A stretch of 8,539 nucleotides of DNA from positions 1 to 8,539 of the forward strand of contig JAQVYZ010000028.1 of the NCBI GenBank assembly GCA_028708485.1, in the 5' to 3' direction. Below the pieces are notes generated by a model. The model was not told the origin of the DNA. It saw only the letters and a program-made list of their open reading frames with translations, and ran no database searches. A program made the position numbers and the translations under genes. Origin of the DNA: Caldisericia bacterium (GTDB taxonomy: Bacteria > Caldisericota > Caldisericia > UBA6126). Below are positions 1 to 6,226 of this stretch, piece by piece. Position 1 is the first letter of the stretch; the number at the start of each line of letters is the position of its first letter.

Positions 1-71
1 GATTTACAGGAATGGCAGCCTACGATAAGGATCAGTGTGACAATAAAAACATAATTTCTGGTTTTCATCAT
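1..71 (-). CDS. Lipoprotein, N-terminal part (cut by window edge)
   Basis: Only the first 23 complete codons are inside the window. The protein begins MMKTRNYVFIVTLILIVGC, which is a typical lipoprotein signal peptide: a short basic n-region (K3, R5), a hydrophobic stretch at about residues 7-18, and a lipobox ending IVGC with the lipidated cysteine at residue 19. The expected mature product is an exported, membrane-anchored protein. The start is supported by an AAAAAGGAG ribosome binding site (bases 78-86) six bases upstream of the first of two adjacent ATG codons. The gene lies downstream of the DUF4389 gene on the same strand, with an intrinsic terminator between them and no clear promoter after it. 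The function cannot be told from this fragment. Confidence 0.7.
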   Translation of the reverse strand, partial: MMKTRNYVFIVTLILIVGCHSCK

Positions 72-94
72 GATTCACTCCTTTTTCAGAATAC

Positions 95-123
95 AAAACC
101 CCCTGAAGATAAACTCCAGGGGG
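95..123 (-). terminator. Intrinsic terminator after the DUF4389 gene
   Basis: Read on the minus strand, a 10-bp stem (arms 114-123 and 99-108, one G-T wobble, seven of ten pairs in the closing CCCCCTG/CAGGGGG block) encloses a five-base loop and is followed by TTTTGTAT. It lies 26 bases past the stop codon of the DUF4389 gene. The T-run is on the minus-strand side only, so the direction is clear. The T-run is short (four), so some readthrough into the lipoprotein gene is possible. Confidence 0.8.
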
Positions 124-148
124 CAAAGAATAACTAAGATCCGATTAA

Positions 149-757
149 TTACTTTAAGCCGAAATCAGGATAAACATCCGTCATGAATAGCGGGAAATAA
201 GCCATCACTCTCATATTCCATCTTTGTGTTTTTACGATGAAGTTAAACCAACCCTGCGGAAATTTTCCGGTGAATAGAATTGCCCACCAGGACAAGAATA
301 ACAGGATGCCTGCCCATAAACCTACGAAGCACAGGCAAAAACCGTGTGGTATCATGACATAAAAATATCCAAATAACGTTTTCAGGATAAGCATTCCTCT
401 GCTTAACGTGGGGGGATATTCAATATCAAAATCCATGGCATCGTAGGCAGGAATTTCTTTCACACCTGTGAATGGTGGATACTGATCGGTCATAAAGTAT
501 GGAAAGTAAAGATAAACTCTATAAAACCAGCGGTAAAAACGCAACACAAAATGGAACATCCTTTCCGGGTATTTACCGGTAAACAGGATGGACCACCAGG
601 CGATAAACATGATAACCATCGCGCCTATCGCAAAGATAGACAGACAAACAAGGTGCGGAATAAGCACATACAACTGACCAAAAAACGTTTTCAACAATAA
701 TAAACCTCTCGATAACTTTTCCGGATACGTTACCGAATAATGCACGGGTGATTCCAT
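149..757 (-). CDS. Tandem DUF4389 membrane protein
   Basis: This 202-residue protein consists of two copies of one domain, about residues 6-99 and 109-201. The copies share, in the same order, a tyrosine-proline start, LSRG, LKTxFG, a hydrophobic segment with an IPH motif, WWxILFTGKxP, an aromatic-arginine stretch and FMTDxYPxF. I recognise this pattern as DUF4389, a family of small membrane proteins of unknown function. Each copy appears to hold one or two membrane segments (around residues 25-60 and 125-153), so the full protein is probably an integral membrane protein with two to four spans. The ATG start has an AAGGAGG site (762-768) four bases upstream. It has its own promoter at 807-834 and its own terminator, so it is probably expressed independently of birA, which lies 100 bases upstream on the same strand. 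The role is unknown. Confidence 0.85.
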   Translation of the reverse strand: MESPVHYSVTYPEKLSRGLLLLKTFFGQLYVLIPHLVCLSIFAIGAMVIMFIAWWSILFTGKYPERMFHFVLRFYRWFYRVYLYFPYFMTDQYPPFTGVKEIPAYDAMDFDIEYPPTLSRGMLILKTLFGYFYVMIPHGFCLCFVGLWAGILLFLSWWAILFTGKFPQGWFNFIVKTQRWNMRVMAYFPLFMTDVYPDFGLK

Positions 758-806
758 TATGCCTCCTTTATAAAATACAAAATATGAATAGGACTGATTG
801 GACTGT

Positions 807-834
807 ATTATATCAAGCGCACCATGCTTGGCAA
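807..834 (-). promoter_or_regulatory. Sigma-A-type promoter of the DUF4389 gene
   Basis: On the minus strand a TTGCCA -35 (829-834) and a perfect TATAAT -10 (807-812) are separated by 16 bases. Predicted initiation is near base 800, giving a leader of roughly 43 bases to the ATG at 757. The spacer carries a short inverted repeat, CAAGC and GCTTG around seven bases, which could be an operator half-site pair or chance. Confidence 0.7.
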
Positions 835-857
835 TATTTTGAATTGACTATTTTTAA

Positions 858-1577
858 TCACTCAAAAGTGTCGACTGGATTCAATAAAGCGTAAGGTTCT
901 TTCCCTTCCTCTTGGATCAGTACGGAACCGTCGTCCTGCAGACGATATTGTTTTGAACCTATCTGTTGAATCATCTTTTTTTCATACTCCGTCCGTATCG
1001 AATCAAAACCGTCTGTTAAATACTGATCCACTCTATCCAGAAAGGCTTGGATGATTTCCTGAAAAATCGTTTCTTTGTTCAGGTTGGATCGGCTGAAACT
1101 TTTTACATCTGAAACCGGTTGGTTAATTCTCTCTTTTTCCTCCAGGCTTATGGAAAGGTTGATGCCAATCCCTAACGCTATCCCGGCAATTCGGTTATTG
1201 ATCCAAATAGCTTCTGCTAATATGCCTCCAATTTTGTATTCAGCAAGGAATAGGTCGTTTGGCCATTTTATCTGAACATTCCATGGTGTTCCCTTTAAGT
1301 ACATATCCAGGACTTTTGCTGAGACCAGTGCCAGAAAATGCGTCAAGGTAGCAAGAGAAGCGAGAGCTGGGCTTGACAACCTCAGATGAAAAGAAAAGTA
1401 CAAATTGTCGGGATTGACAGATACCCAAATATGTTGATTTCTTCCCCTGCCTTTAGTTTGCGTATTGGCGATGACGATGGCTTTATTTGGCAAGGAATCC
1501 ATATGCTGTTTAATATATTTGTTTGTCGACTCAAGTTCATCAAAACGATAAATCATTGGTTTATCCATGGTGTTCAT
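858..1577 (-). CDS. birA: Biotin-[acetyl-CoA-carboxylase] ligase, monofunctional
   Basis: This enzyme makes biotinyl-AMP from biotin and ATP and transfers biotin to a lysine of carrier proteins such as AccB in the cytoplasm. Numbering from the ATG at 1577 (239 residues), the catalytic-domain motifs are all present: STN at 17-19, GRGR at 43-46 followed by W51, KWPND at 94-98, KIGGILAE from 105 with the expected catalytic lysine K105, and GIGINL at 126-131. There is no N-terminal helix-turn-helix domain, so it should not act as a biotin repressor. The C-terminal SH3-like domain looks short, about 45 residues. An in-frame TTG at 1626-1628 would add 17 residues, but only a weak AAGAAA precedes it and the extension does not resemble the family. 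I prefer the ATG at 1577, preceded by a modest GTGAG; the ATGs at 1568 and 1556 are further options. It is transcribed divergently from the zinc operon. Confidence 0.92.
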   Translation of the reverse strand: MNTMDKPMIYRFDELESTNKYIKQHMDSLPNKAIVIANTQTKGRGRNQHIWVSVNPDNLYFSFHLRLSSPALASLATLTHFLALVSAKVLDMYLKGTPWNVQIKWPNDLFLAEYKIGGILAEAIWINNRIAGIALGIGINLSISLEEKERINQPVSDVKSFSRSNLNKETIFQEIIQAFLDRVDQYLTDGFDSIRTEYEKKMIQQIGSKQYRLQDDGSVLIQEEGKEPYALLNPVDTFE

Positions 1578-1632
1578 TATCTCACAGAATCTGGAAATAA
1601 AAAAACGATTTGATCTATATCGGTTCAATTTC

Positions 1633-1660
1633 TTGACATAGAAAAGCAGGGCGTTACACT
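1633..1660 (+). promoter_or_regulatory. Predicted promoter of the zinc-uptake operon
   Basis: A perfect TTGACA -35 (1633-1638) is followed after 16 bases by TACACT (1655-1660), a four-of-six match to the -10 consensus. Initiation would fall near 1667, directly on the edge of the Fur-family palindrome at 1671-1685. This placement suits repression by a metal-bound regulator, but it conflicts with translation from the first ATG at 1664. Confidence 0.55.
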
Positions 1661-1663
1661 TAG

Positions 1664-2578
1664 ATGCAAATGCGAATCATTCTCAAAAAAATGTTATATA
1701 CGGTAGTTATTTTTTGTTGCAGTGTTGCTTTTTGCTGTTCCTGCTCCACCCCGAAGCAAGCTGAAAAGACCCAATTTACGATCCTAACTTCCTTTTATCC
1801 AATCTATGTCCATGCCTTGAACGTGGCTAAAAATGTAGAAGGTGTTCAGGTTGTTAACCTAACGTCTCCACAGACAGGTTGTCTTCATGATTACACCCTC
1901 ACTACGAATGATATGAAAGCATTTGAAAAAGCATCTGTATTCATTGTGAACGGAGTGGGCTTGGAATCATTTTTAGAGAAGGTGATGAAGCATTACCCGA
2001 ACTTACCGGTTGTCGATGCCGGCAGTGTGATTTGGAATAATTTGCCAAGTCATGATTATATTGATCCCAATCCTCATCTGTGGGTGAGTGTTACGTTAGC
2101 TATGGAACAGGTACGTCAAATAGGCGATCAGTTATGTAAACTTGACCCGATGCACGCTGAACAGTACTTTGCAAACACTGAAGAGTATATTGACAAGCTG
2201 GAGAATCTGAAAAAAAATATGCATGAAACACTGGATGGATTACAAAAACAGGAATTCATCACTTTTCATGAAGCATTTGAGTATTTTGCCCGGGAGTTTA
2301 ACTTGACTGTCGCTGCTGTTGTGGAGAGTGAGCCTGGATCAGAACCATCACCAATAGAGCTTAAGAAGTTACTTCAGCTCATCCGGGAAAAACAACTTAA
2401 GTTTCTCTTCGTTGAACCTCAATACTCTCAAAATACCGCTCAAACGATTTCTCTTGAGACAGGTATCCGTATTTTTACCCTCGATCCGGCAGTCACAGGA
2501 CCGACTTCCCCGGATGCTTATCTCGATATCATGGAACAAAACAAGCAAACGTTGCTGGAGGCTTTTTCTACGCCATGA
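1664..2578 (+). CDS. znuA: Zinc ABC transporter substrate-binding lipoprotein
   Basis: This is the extracytoplasmic metal-binding protein of a TroA/ZnuA-type uptake system, delivering metal to the permease encoded downstream. The N-terminus is a lipoprotein-like signal (basic R4, K8, K9, hydrophobic to about residue 23, then a cysteine-rich FCCSC). The lipidated cysteine is probably C25 or C27, but the lipobox is not canonical. Likely metal ligands are H75 (GCLHDY), H138 (NPHLW), H202 (FHEAF) and D274 (LDPAVTGPTSPD). A histidine rather than glutamate at the third site favours zinc over manganese. The histidine-rich loop of many ZnuA proteins is absent. The start is uncertain: ATGs at 1664, 1670 and 1691 are in frame, none with a good ribosome binding site (AGGG at 1648-1651 is 12 bases from 1664). 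The 1664 and 1670 starts keep the basic signal-peptide end; the predicted promoter favours 1670 or 1691. The stop overlaps the next gene by ATGA. Confidence 0.88.
   Translation: MQMRIILKKMLYTVVIFCCSVAFCCSCSTPKQAEKTQFTILTSFYPIYVHALNVAKNVEGVQVVNLTSPQTGCLHDYTLTTNDMKAFEKASVFIVNGVGLESFLEKVMKHYPNLPVVDAGSVIWNNLPSHDYIDPNPHLWVSVTLAMEQVRQIGDQLCKLDPMHAEQYFANTEEYIDKLENLKKNMHETLDGLQKQEFITFHEAFEYFAREFNLTVAAVVESEPGSEPSPIELKKLLQLIREKQLKFLFVEPQYSQNTAQTISLETGIRIFTLDPAVTGPTSPDAYLDIMEQNKQTLLEAFSTP
1671..1685. promoter_or_regulatory. Putative Zur/Fur-family operator
   Basis: TGCGAATCATTCTCA is a 7-1-7 inverted repeat with six of seven pairs matching. It closely resembles the TGANAATNATTNTCA form bound by Fur-family repressors (only the third base departs). 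It lies just after the predicted promoter of a zinc-uptake operon that itself encodes a Fur-family regulator. It also lies inside the annotated 5' end of the binding-protein gene, so coding constraint could have produced part of the match. Confidence 0.55.
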
Positions 2579-3342
2579 ATTTGCCTGCCCGATCATGCGA
2601 TTACAAAGGACATGGCGGTTTGTGTTGTACTCAAGTAGTGCAATTTGGGGTCACTATTGGCAATGAGACTGTGTTGGAAAATGTTAACCTTCATATCCAT
2701 TGTGGAGAGCTAACCGCTATTATCGGTCCAAATGGGGCTGGGAAAAGCACTCTCCTGAAAGCACTAATCGGCTTACTTCCTCACTCAGGAGCATTGCATT
2801 ACCTGAATGCCAAAAATAACCGATCAGGACATCCTTTGTTTGGTTATGTCCCACAGGATTTTTCCTTTGACAGAGACTCACCGGTCAGCGTTTTGGATTT
2901 CATGGTAGCCTGCCATTATCGGTTTCCTGTCTGGTTTCATGTGACCAAATCAATTCAAAAACGAATAGAAAAAAGCCTTCATGAAGTCGATGCCGATCAC
3001 CTTTTACACAAAAAATTGGGTGTATTATCCGGGGGAGAGCTGCAAAGGGTATTACTTGCTTTAGCTTTAGATCCGGTGCCGAATATTTTACTTCTGGATG
3101 AACCGGTAAACGGAGTAGATCAAAGTGGAACAACCTTGTTTTATCAATTAGTCTCAAACCTTAGAAAACAATATGATCTGTCCATTTTACTGGTTTCCCA
3201 TGACCTTGATAATATTGAACAAATAGCAGACCGGGTGATATTACTCAATAAAACGATTCTGCTTAACGACACCCCGGCAAACGTTTTTTCCAGTCAAGAG
3301 TACAGATCTGCGTTTTCTCTTAAGGATACGGTTTCCGCATGA
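2575..3342 (+). CDS. znuC: Zinc ABC transporter ATP-binding protein
   Basis: This 255-residue cytoplasmic ATPase powers the transporter. All ABC motifs are visible: Walker A GPNGAGKST at 51-59, Q-loop glutamine Q94 in YVPQD, signature LSGGE at 151-155, Walker B ILLLDE at 171-176 and the switch histidine H209 in VSHD. Its length is normal for the metal-uptake subfamily. The first 20 residues (with paired cysteines C18 and C19) are an unusual lead-in before the conserved domain. The ATG at 2575 overlaps the stop of the binding-protein gene (ATGA) and its own stop overlaps the permease start in the same way. This implies translational coupling and balanced production of the three components. Confidence 0.93.
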   Translation: MNLPARSCDYKGHGGLCCTQVVQFGVTIGNETVLENVNLHIHCGELTAIIGPNGAGKSTLLKALIGLLPHSGALHYLNAKNNRSGHPLFGYVPQDFSFDRDSPVSVLDFMVACHYRFPVWFHVTKSIQKRIEKSLHEVDADHLLHKKLGVLSGGELQRVLLALALDPVPNILLLDEPVNGVDQSGTTLFYQLVSNLRKQYDLSILLVSHDLDNIEQIADRVILLNKTILLNDTPANVFSSQEYRSAFSLKDTVSA

Positions 3343-4187
3343 TCATTGAATTATGGTATAGGTTTATAAGTGTTTTACCTTTTGATTGGGCGCAGCCCGG
3401 TCAATTCTTTTTTATGAAGAATGCATTATTGGCTGTCCTTATAATCTCGCCTTTGTTTAGCATTTTATCAACCATGGTGGTAGCGAAAAGGATGTCATTT
3501 TTCTCCGATGCACTCGGTCACAGCGCTTTTACCGGCATTGCTATCGGAATATTGCTTGGTTGGGTGAAGCCGGTATTGCTGGCGGTCGCTTTTTCTATCC
3601 TGTTTGCTTTTGTGATCACTCTGGTCGGGCAAAAAACGAAACAGTCAAAAGATACATTGATTGGTGTATTCTCTTCAATCGCGGTATCTTTAGGCATTCT
3701 CCTTTCCACATGGGGAGGAAAGAGTTTTTCTAAACTGAACCAATATCTGATAGGCGACATCCTGAGTATTACCTCAGCAGATCTAAACTCGCTCTTTTTT
3801 ATTCTTTTGTTCGTATTGATTTTATGGTGGGTCTTATACAATCCGCTTTTAGTCGTCAGCGTCAATGCAGACTTTGCCATTAGCCGTGGAATCCGTTCTA
3901 TCTGGATTGAATTCTTTTTTTCTGCATTATTGGCCATAACGGTCACACTAACTATTTCCTGGATTGGTTTGCTAGTGATCAATTCAATGCTGGTTTTACC
4001 AGCAGCAGCCTCCAGAAATATCGTTTTAAATACAAGGCAGTATCATCGATGGGCTTATATTATTTCAGTTATTTCAGGCATAACAGGCTTATTGGTTTCT
4101 TATTACCTGGGAAGCTCAACCGGAGCCACCATTGTTCTATTACAAGGCGTCTTATTTTTAATCACTTACCTATTTCGAAGACGGTAA
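3339..4187 (+). CDS. znuB: Zinc ABC transporter permease (ABC-3 family)
   Basis: This 282-residue membrane protein forms the metal channel of the transporter, normally as a dimer bound to two ATPase subunits. It is strongly hydrophobic, with about eight or nine membrane segments. It carries ABC-3 family landmarks: the MSFFSDALGHSAFTGIAIG segment at about residues 52-70, the KQSKDTLIGVFSSIA cytoplasmic region that contacts the ATPase, and the INSMLVLPAAASRN segment near residues 215-229. The start ATG overlaps the stop of the ATPase gene by four bases. The next gene, the regulator, begins 25 bases after its stop. The metal is assigned from the neighbours and the binding-protein ligands, not from the permease itself. 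Confidence 0.92.
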   Translation: MIIELWYRFISVLPFDWAQPGQFFFMKNALLAVLIISPLFSILSTMVVAKRMSFFSDALGHSAFTGIAIGILLGWVKPVLLAVAFSILFAFVITLVGQKTKQSKDTLIGVFSSIAVSLGILLSTWGGKSFSKLNQYLIGDILSITSADLNSLFFILLFVLILWWVLYNPLLVVSVNADFAISRGIRSIWIEFFFSALLAITVTLTISWIGLLVINSMLVLPAAASRNIVLNTRQYHRWAYIISVISGITGLLVSYYLGSSTGATIVLLQGVLFLITYLFRRR

Positions 4188-4212
4188 TTAGAAGCAGGAC
4201 AGGAGATTGGGA

Positions 4213-4638
4213 ATGAAAAAAAGTCAGACGGATCAAATCACGAAAGAGTTAACATTGATAGGTTTAAAGAATACACCACATCGAAGAAAAATTTTGCAGA
4301 TTCTGGATGTAAACCAACCTCTCACCGCAGAACAGATTTTTTTAGCATTGAAAGCAGAGGGTGTATTGATCAATCTCTCTACAGTGTACCGAACTCTTGA
4401 AATGTTATCAAAATCCGGTTTTGTTCAGAAAATGCATATATTTCATGAAGAAAAATGTAGATTTACACTTCAATCAAAAGAGCATAAGCATCATTTTATT
4501 TGCCTTCGCTGTCATACCATGATTGAGCTTCAGGAATGCCCGATGGAAGCCATAGAGAAAACTTTGGAAGACGAGGATGGTTTACAGGTGACCGGCCATC
4601 AGTTGGAAATATACGGTTATTGCTCTCACTGTCACTAA
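4213..4638 (+). CDS. zur: Fur-family metal-responsive repressor, probably Zur
   Basis: This 141-residue regulator has the two-part Fur layout. An N-terminal winged helix includes a recognition helix in INLSTVYRTLEML (about 53-65). The C-terminal dimerisation and metal-binding domain contains HKHHFICLRC (91-100) and YCSHCH (136-141), so two CxxC pairs (C97/C100 and C137/C140) should hold the structural zinc. An in-frame TTG at 4207 exists, but the AGGAGA at 4201-4206 lies directly against it, while it is six bases from the ATG at 4213, which I choose. Being last in a zinc-uptake operon argues for Zur rather than Fur, PerR or Mur, and the operator-like palindrome at 1671-1685 suggests autoregulation. 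Specificity for zinc is an inference from context. Confidence 0.88.
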   Translation: MKKSQTDQITKELTLIGLKNTPHRRKILQILDVNQPLTAEQIFLALKAEGVLINLSTVYRTLEMLSKSGFVQKMHIFHEEKCRFTLQSKEHKHHFICLRCHTMIELQECPMEAIEKTLEDEDGLQVTGHQLEIYGYCSHCH

Positions 4639-4640
4639 AT

Positions 4641-4661
4641 TCCTGTTTTTTTTGAACAGGA
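4641..4661. repeat. Perfect inverted repeat between zur and the DUF1538 operon
   Basis: TCCTGTT and AACAGGA form a perfect 7-bp inverted repeat around a seven-base T-rich loop, starting three bases after the zur stop codon. There is no T-run after the second arm, so it is not a standard intrinsic terminator. Its right arm overlaps the predicted -35 of the next operon. It could be an operator or a stabilising 3' hairpin of the zinc-operon transcript. Confidence 0.5.
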
Positions 4662-4681
4662 TGGTTACATTGAGGTATAAT
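4652..4681 (+). promoter_or_regulatory. Predicted promoter of the DUF1538-PII-reductase operon
   Basis: TTGAAC (4652-4657, four of six matches to the -35) and a perfect TATAAT (4676-4681) are 18 bases apart. Initiation would be near 4688, leaving a leader of about 55 bases before the TTG start at 4744. No riboswitch-like structure was recognised in the leader. Confidence 0.6.
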
Positions 4682-4692
4682 ATGTTATTATA
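4676..4692. repeat. Perfect 7-3-7 palindrome over the -10 element
   Basis: TATAATATGTTATTATA is a perfect inverted repeat with seven-base arms around TGT. It begins with the -10 hexamer and runs across the predicted start of transcription, where a bound repressor would block initiation. The sequence is entirely AT-rich apart from one G, so a chance origin is quite possible. Confidence 0.4.
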
Positions 4693-4743
4693 TCCATCAT
4701 AAACACCCTGCTGGATTTTCTGGCTGGAAGGAACATAAACACT

Positions 4744-6225
4744 TTGTTTGTTCTGGTTCAAAAACTGAAAGAAGTGCTGTTTTCAGTTCTTCCGATAGTC
4801 TTGATTGTTGTTATTCTTCATTTTACCGTCGCACCAGTTGAAACACCTCAGTTAATCCGTTTTTTTCTTGGTGCTTTGTTAATCATCATCGGGTTGGCTA
4901 TTTTTCTGTTTGGAGTCGATATCGGCATTACACCCATTGGCAGACTTATGGGCAAGACAGTGACAAAAACCAATCAACTCTGGATGATTGGATTGGGAGC
5001 TTTAATACTCGGCTTCTTTGTTTCCATCGCTGAACCGGATTTGCATGTGTTGGCCAGGCAGGTAGACTTGATCACAACGGGTCAGATTTCTTTTTATACA
5101 TTAGTAGTCGTTGTATCGGTCGGAATTGCTCTCTTTCTCGCTATAGGTTTTTTGAGAATTCTGTTGAATATTCCGTTGTATAAAATCTTAATCGTATCCT
5201 ATGGAGTAGTATTTCTTCTTGCTATATTCACTTCCAAAGAATTTTTCGCCATATCATTTGATGCATCTGGTGCAACCACCGGTGCTTTAACCGTACCTTT
5301 TATTTTAGCCATGGCGACTAGTGTGTCTGCAGTAAAACGAGATACGCATTCGATGGAGCAGGATAGTTTTGGATTAGTTGCCATCACATCTATTGGCGCT
5401 ATTATATCAGTGATGGTGATGAGTATTTTGAATCGATCCAGATCCTTGGATGGATCAACTGCTATGTTGATTAACCAGTATGACTCTATTCTGTATCCCT
5501 TTATTCATAAATTTCCAAAATTCACTATTGAAATTGCCTTAGCCTTATTGCCGATCTTTATTGCATTTTTGGTTTTTCATTTTTTTTCTTTTAAACTACC
5601 AAGGAGACAGTTTAAAAAAATAATAAAAGGTTTGCTATATACATTTATCGGATTAGTGCTTCTCATGGTGGGTATCAATGCGGGTTTTATGGAGATCGGT
5701 AGTATGGTAGGTTTCCGGATAGCCTCTATGGATAGTAAATTCTATATCGTGATGGTTGGTTTTATTCTTGGCTTAGTCACTATTCTCGCTGAACCCGCAG
5801 TTCATATCCTGACCGATCAGATTGAGAATATTACCAGCGGTTTTATAAAAAAAAGAATTGTTCTTATTGCTCTATCTACTGGCGTTGCATTAGCCGTTGC
5901 TCTTTCAATGATACGGATCGTGAGTCAAGGGATTCAATTATGGCATTTCATTGTGCCCGGTTATATTCTGGCTATTGTCCTGACGTATCTGGTGCCAAAA
6001 CTATTCATTGGGATAGCTTTTGATGCGGGGGGTGTTGCTTCTGGGCCTATGACAGCCACTTTTATACTCGCTTTTGCGCAGGGTGCTTCGAGAGCAATTG
6101 AAGGAGCGAATGTATTGACTGACGGATTCGGTGTAATCGCTATGGTTGCCTTAACTCCTTTGATCACTTTACAGATTCTAGGATTCCTCTTTAAAAAAGT
6201 CTTGTCGCGGGGAGGAAACAATTAA
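4744..6225 (+). CDS. Integral membrane protein with two DUF1538 repeats
   Basis: This 493-residue protein is almost entirely hydrophobic, with roughly 12 predicted spans. It is made of two homologous halves, about residues 8-230 and 260-486. Matching motifs are AEPDLHVL (96-103) with AEPAVHIL (349-356), each followed by an ITTG/ITSG turn, then FDASG (172-176) with FDAGG (426-430), and DSFG (207-210) with DGFG (460-463). This is the DUF1538 family, whose function is not established as far as I know. The conserved acidic and glycine-rich motifs inside the membrane, repeated twice, are what a transporter with pseudo-twofold symmetry would show, but that is inference. The start is TTG with AAGGAA (4728-4733) ten bases upstream; no ATG lies nearby. 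The PII-like gene follows one base after the stop, pointing to a functional partnership. Confidence 0.85.
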   Translation: MFVLVQKLKEVLFSVLPIVLIVVILHFTVAPVETPQLIRFFLGALLIIIGLAIFLFGVDIGITPIGRLMGKTVTKTNQLWMIGLGALILGFFVSIAEPDLHVLARQVDLITTGQISFYTLVVVVSVGIALFLAIGFLRILLNIPLYKILIVSYGVVFLLAIFTSKEFFAISFDASGATTGALTVPFILAMATSVSAVKRDTHSMEQDSFGLVAITSIGAIISVMVMSILNRSRSLDGSTAMLINQYDSILYPFIHKFPKFTIEIALALLPIFIAFLVFHFFSFKLPRRQFKKIIKGLLYTFIGLVLLMVGINAGFMEIGSMVGFRIASMDSKFYIVMVGFILGLVTILAEPAVHILTDQIENITSGFIKKRIVLIALSTGVALAVALSMIRIVSQGIQLWHFIVPGYILAIVLTYLVPKLFIGIAFDAGGVASGPMTATFILAFAQGASRAIEGANVLTDGFGVIAMVALTPLITLQILGFLFKKVLSRGGNN

Positions 6226-6226
6226 A

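Noticed and set aside
816..832. CAAGC-7-GCTTG in the DUF4389 promoter spacer as an operator
   Set aside because: Five-base arms are too short to claim a specific regulator; mentioned only within the promoter entry.
1575..1628. Longer biotin ligase starting at TTG 1628
   Set aside because: The extra 17 residues do not resemble the family and the upstream AAGAAA is a weak ribosome binding site; the ATG at 1577 fits homologues better, although not proven.
1614..1643. Minus-strand promoter for birA (TATAGA with TTCTAT at 18 bases)
   Set aside because: The -10 is fair but the -35 matches only weakly, so it is not listed as a feature.
3518..3982. 154-codon minus-strand open frame inside the permease gene
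   Set aside because: It lies entirely opposite a clear ABC-3 permease, has no family resemblance and is a shadow of that gene.
4641..4670. Intrinsic terminator after zur
   Set aside because: The hairpin is good but the T-run is in the loop, with ATGGTTAC following the stem instead of a T-tract; kept only as an inverted repeat.
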